Shown: piece after piece, positions 61,289 through 64,000 of the stretch
Layout of the letters: every line of letters starts with the position of its first letter
Position numbering within the stretch: position 1 is the first letter of the stretch
NCBI GenBank assembly: GCA_965205725.1
Contig: OZ242189.1
Span: 62,001-126,000, forward strand
Source of the DNA: G965205725 sp965205725
GTDB taxonomy: Bacteria > Pseudomonadota > Gammaproteobacteria > Pseudomonadales > Halieaceae
Length of the DNA stretch: 64,000 bases
Reading direction: 5' to 3'
Position numbers and translations under genes: made by a program
Notes under the pieces: model-generated
Database searches by the model: none
Seen by the model: the letters and a program-made list of their open reading frames with translations, nothing else
What the model was told of the DNA's origin: nothing

Positions 61289-62722
61289 ATGAGTACCAAT
61301 ATCACAATAAAAGAAGCAGCTTCTACACTAAATATTAGTGAGCAGCGAGTACGTACATTATGCCGTACAGGTGTTCTTTCAGCCACAAAATTCGGCCGCT
61401 CATGGATGTTAGAGCAAGATTCAGTTAATCACTACGGTCTACAGTCTGCACACATGGTGGCAGAAGACCATGCAACTTATGATGTGCGTGAAAACACAAA
61501 TACTAAGCCAATAGCTCTCAGTTTCTTCTCCGGCGCAATGGGGCTAGATCTTGGCATCGAAAAAGCTGACTTTGATGTTCGGCTTGCATGTGAAATTGAC
61601 AAATATTGTCGCCAAACAATTGCACTGAATAAGCCTAATATGGCTCTATTGAGCGATATAAACGATTATTCAAAACAGGATATATTGGACGCTTCAGGTC
61701 TTAGTGAGACAGACGATATTGATCTTGTCATCGGCGGCCCGCCCTGCCAGGCTTTTAGTACAGCAGGAAAGCGCCAAGCCTTTAATGATGATAGAGGCAA
61801 TGTGTTTTTAAAATATATTGATTTGGCTATTGAGTTAAACCCTAAATTTATTGTAATTGAAAATGTACGAGGCTTACTGTCTTGCCCAATGGATCATCGG
61901 CCTCACGATGAGAGGGGCCCAGAATTTCCAGACCTTACTGCTGATGAAATGAAAGGCGGAGCCTTGAATTTCATTTCATCAAAGTTAAAACAATCAGGAT
62001 ATTCCTATTCTTTCAATCTATATAACTCTGCCAATTTTGGCTCCCCCCAAATAAGGGAACGTGTAATAATTGTTTGTGCGAGAGACGGTAAAACCCCTCC
62101 ATATTTATCGCCCACCCACTCTGAGAAAAAAGAATACGGCTTACCAAAATGGAAAACATTTAAACAAGCCGTAAAAGGCTTAAAGGAACATCAACACTTA
62201 AATTTTCCGGAAAAGCGTTTGAAGTATTACAGAATACTAAAGTCAGGTGAAAACTGGAGAAATTTGCCGGAAAAAACACAAAAAGAAGCATTGGGTAAAT
62301 CTTTTTATGCTGGTGGAGGAAAAACAGGGTTTTTAAGGAGACTTGACTGGAATAAGCCCTCACCAACAGTGGTTACTCACCCAGCAATGCCAGCCACCGA
62401 TTTGGCCCACCCAGAAGAAAACAGACCACTGTCTATTCAGGAATATAAACGCATTCAAGAATTTCCAGACAATTGGCAATTGTCTGGCCCTCTTATTCAG
62501 CAATATAAGCAAGTTGGTAATGCCGTACCATCAAGCTTGGGCCTTGCTGTTGGAAGATTGATAGTCTCCCTCCTAAATAACGAAACAATCGAACAATTTA
62601 TTGGATTTCGCTACTCACGATATAAAAATACCAGTAATCCCGAATGGGAGGAGCAATTTCTGGAAGCCTACAACAAAACCACACAGCCACATATAACACA
62701 GCAAGAAATTCAGTTTGGCTGA
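61289..62722 (+). CDS. C5-cytosine DNA methyltransferase with N-terminal HTH
   Basis: 477 residues. The first ~50 form an excisionase/MerR-type HTH (IKEAASTLNISEQRVRTL). The methyltransferase follows: motif I LSFFSGAMGLDLG, motif IV PPCQAFS (Cys153), motif VI ENV (191-193), motif VIII QIRER (254-258) and motif X VGNAVPSS. It methylates cytosine at C5 and should protect host DNA from the nuclease on the other strand, whose 3' end overlaps its own by 13 bases. The HTH may control transcription of the cassette. AAGGA lies 8 bases before ATG 61289. The region is AT-rich relative to its neighbours, a sign of transfer. Confidence 0.93.
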   Translation: MSTNITIKEAASTLNISEQRVRTLCRTGVLSATKFGRSWMLEQDSVNHYGLQSAHMVAEDHATYDVRENTNTKPIALSFFSGAMGLDLGIEKADFDVRLACEIDKYCRQTIALNKPNMALLSDINDYSKQDILDASGLSETDDIDLVIGGPPCQAFSTAGKRQAFNDDRGNVFLKYIDLAIELNPKFIVIENVRGLLSCPMDHRPHDERGPEFPDLTADEMKGGALNFISSKLKQSGYSYSFNLYNSANFGSPQIRERVIIVCARDGKTPPYLSPTHSEKKEYGLPKWKTFKQAVKGLKEHQHLNFPEKRLKYYRILKSGENWRNLPEKTQKEALGKSFYAGGGKTGFLRRLDWNKPSPTVVTHPAMPATDLAHPEENRPLSIQEYKRIQEFPDNWQLSGPLIQQYKQVGNAVPSSLGLAVGRLIVSLLNNETIEQFIGFRYSRYKNTSNPEWEEQFLEAYNKTTQPHITQQEIQFG

Positions 62723-63465
62723 TTAAATCTGGATGACTTCCATGGGTTACCATCCTCGACAGCAAGACAGTCTGGGTTCGAACTTATTGTGCTTTTAACA
62801 AACGAAACAAAACCGTCCTCAGACAAATTGTCCGTGCCACAAATATCATTTAATTGTGACCACATATATTCGATCCTGTCAGCCTTAACTCTGTACCACT
62901 TTTGAATTTCAGTGCCATCACGCACTGCACTGCTTGAGCTATTTTCTGAATTACTTCTGTTTTTTATTTGAAGCAAGCTTCCATCTTCATTGACGAAGTC
63001 AACTGATTTTACTGTTTCGCCCCATGCGCAGTGCCAGCCTTTGTCTTTTAAGTTTTTTGATAAATACTCTTCCAGAATTAGTCCAAGAATATTTTCCGCA
63101 GACATTCCTAAACGATGAGCAAATGTTATTTTGTTTAAGTCGCTGGTGGTTAAATCATCTAAACGCGAACCGATGATTTTTTCAATTATTGGGTCAGCTA
63201 TCGTTCCAAGCGGGTTGGATACTCGTTTGGATGCTCTGCCAGCAAAGCCTCCTTGATATTTAAGAAGCCACTTTTTTATTACATCCCGATCGGTATCATT
63301 TTTACCGCCAATATTGCCGGGTGTTCTTTCAAGATCATTTGCAATAACGGAGAAAACAAATTTGGCACCGTCATCCCAGGATATGCCTTCATTTTCTGCT
63401 ATCTCTTGTGCGAGTGCTATGGCAGAATTCGCGCCCATATTTTCTATGGCTTTCTTTAACTTCAA
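62710..63465 (-). CDS. Type II restriction endonuclease (possibly SinI-like)
   Basis: 251 residues, TTG start with GGAG six bases upstream. A PD-(D/E)xK-type core can be drawn as Glu132/Glu133 (LEEYL), Asp156 (SVDF) and Gln166-x-Lys168 (LLQIKNR), followed by a polar SNSENSSSS loop. The sequence recalls the SinI family, which cleaves GGWCC, but that is from memory. It converges on the methyltransferase and overlaps its end by 13 bases. It starts 29 bases after fabB ends on the same strand, with no promoter visible in that gap. AT-rich, like its partner. Confidence 0.75.
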   Translation of the reverse strand: MKLKKAIENMGANSAIALAQEIAENEGISWDDGAKFVFSVIANDLERTPGNIGGKNDTDRDVIKKWLLKYQGGFAGRASKRVSNPLGTIADPIIEKIIGSRLDDLTTSDLNKITFAHRLGMSAENILGLILEEYLSKNLKDKGWHCAWGETVKSVDFVNEDGSLLQIKNRSNSENSSSSAVRDGTEIQKWYRVKADRIEYMWSQLNDICGTDNLSEDGFVSFVKSTISSNPDCLAVEDGNPWKSSRFNQPN

Positions 63466-63494
63466 TTTTTTCTCCGATCTCTCTTTGTATTGCT

Positions 63495-64000
63495 CTAACG
63501 CTGGAATACCAGGCTGGCGTTGGTGCCGCCGAAGCCAAAGCTATTTGACATGATGCGGTGCAAGTTGGCGTTGTCTTTGCGCTCAATGGCGATAGGTATG
63601 CCTTCAGCTTCTGGATCCAGATTTTCGATATTGGCCGATGCTGCGATAAAGTCTGCCTGCATCATCAGCAGCGAGTAAATACCTTCCTGTACGCCCGCAG
63701 CCCCCAGTGAATGTCCTGACAGAGACTTGGTTGAGCCGACAACCGGGATGTCACGTCCGGCATAGGCCTGCTTCACCGCTTTTAGCTCCTGCATATCACC
63801 AGCGGGAGTGCTGGTGCCGTGAGCATTGATGTAGTCAATGTCGCCCTCAATCCCAGCCAAGGCCTGTTGCATGCAGCGCACTGCACCCTCGCCGGACGGA
63901 GCTACCATGTCATAGCCGTCGGATGTGGCGCCGTAGCCAACAATCTCGGCGTAGATTTTTGCGCCGCGGGCCAGAGCGTGCTCAAGTTCTTCCACGACGA
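63495..64000 (-). CDS. fabB: 3-oxoacyl-ACP synthase I (FabB), cut by window edge
   Basis: The last ~168 codons of a KAS I condensing enzyme; the 5' part, including the active-site cysteine, lies beyond base 64000. DYINAHGTSTPAGD and GHSLGAAGVQEGIYSLLMM carry the two active-site His/Lys regions, and the end MSNSFGFGGTNASLVFQR is typical of FabB. Elongates unsaturated fatty-acid precursors; usually paired with fabA. Its stop lies just upstream of the restriction endonuclease gene. Confidence 0.92.
   Translation of the reverse strand, partial: VVEELEHALARGAKIYAEIVGYGATSDGYDMVAPSGEGAVRCMQQALAGIEGDIDYINAHGTSTPAGDMQELKAVKQAYAGRDIPVVGSTKSLSGHSLGAAGVQEGIYSLLMMQADFIAASANIENLDPEAEGIPIAIERKDNANLHRIMSNSFGFGGTNASLVFQR

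Noticed and set aside
61128..63494. Flanking direct repeats marking the ends of the restriction-modification cassette
   Set aside because: Only a short TAACGC-like similarity at the two neighbouring gene ends was found, explained by their stop codons; too short to call an attachment site.

Overview
The window comes from the chromosome of a gammaproteobacterium. The ribosomal-protein and RNA-polymerase genes are of gammaproteobacterial type. The order uvrA / MFS transporter / ssb just beyond rplQ matches Pseudomonas and its relatives. Together with a TonB receptor and acyl-CoA metabolism genes, this suggests a free-living aerobic, perhaps marine, lineage near Pseudomonadales/Cellvibrionales. 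The genus cannot be fixed from the sequence alone.

Layout. (1) 1-13760 is an accessory region. It holds a 5'-truncated TonB-dependent receptor, a VOC protein, a GNAT acetyltransferase and a membrane-anchored hypothetical protein. A likely catabolic module follows: ligase, SCP2-type thiolase and thiolase on the minus strand, divergent from a carotenoid-oxygenase-family dioxygenase and a luciferase-like oxidoreductase. It ends in an unusual double-HxlR regulator. A 13-bp tandem repeat lies between the divergent arms. (2) 13927-46643 is the macromolecular-synthesis supercluster: tRNA-Tyr/Gly/Thr-tuf, tRNA-Trp-secE-nusG, rplKAJL-rpoBC, rpsLG-fusA, the S10 and spc genes, and the alpha operon to rplQ, closed by a strong terminator. 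(3) 46698-50124 is a three-gene cassette (HAD-UbiA fusion, DprE1-like oxidase, DprE2-like SDR) that predicts polyprenyl-phosphate arabinofuranose synthesis. (4) 50134-61127 holds an Old Yellow Enzyme, ilvE, uvrA, an MFS transporter, an EamA transporter, ssb, a degenerate RmlD-like protein, moaB and moeA. (5) 61225-63465 is an AT-rich type II restriction-modification cassette between moeA and fabB, and fabB runs off the right edge.

The supercluster carries several scars. Two of three copies of a ~140-bp MITE-like element, each with its own 5-bp target duplication, lie inside ribosomal-protein gene strings (rplA/rplJ and rpsM/rpsK). The second tuf gene, normally between fusA and rpsJ, is reduced to about its first 12 codons, and an antisense glycosyltransferase-like gene occupies its place. 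The str, S10 and alpha units each have a candidate promoter with the same -10 box, a 17-bp spacer and a GC-rich discriminator.

The least-explained parts are the oxygenase/thiolase module with its repeat array and duplicated regulator, the MITE insertions in essential operons, a palindromic motif that supplies the stop codons of several genes, and a restriction endonuclease gene that appears to rely on read-through from fabB.
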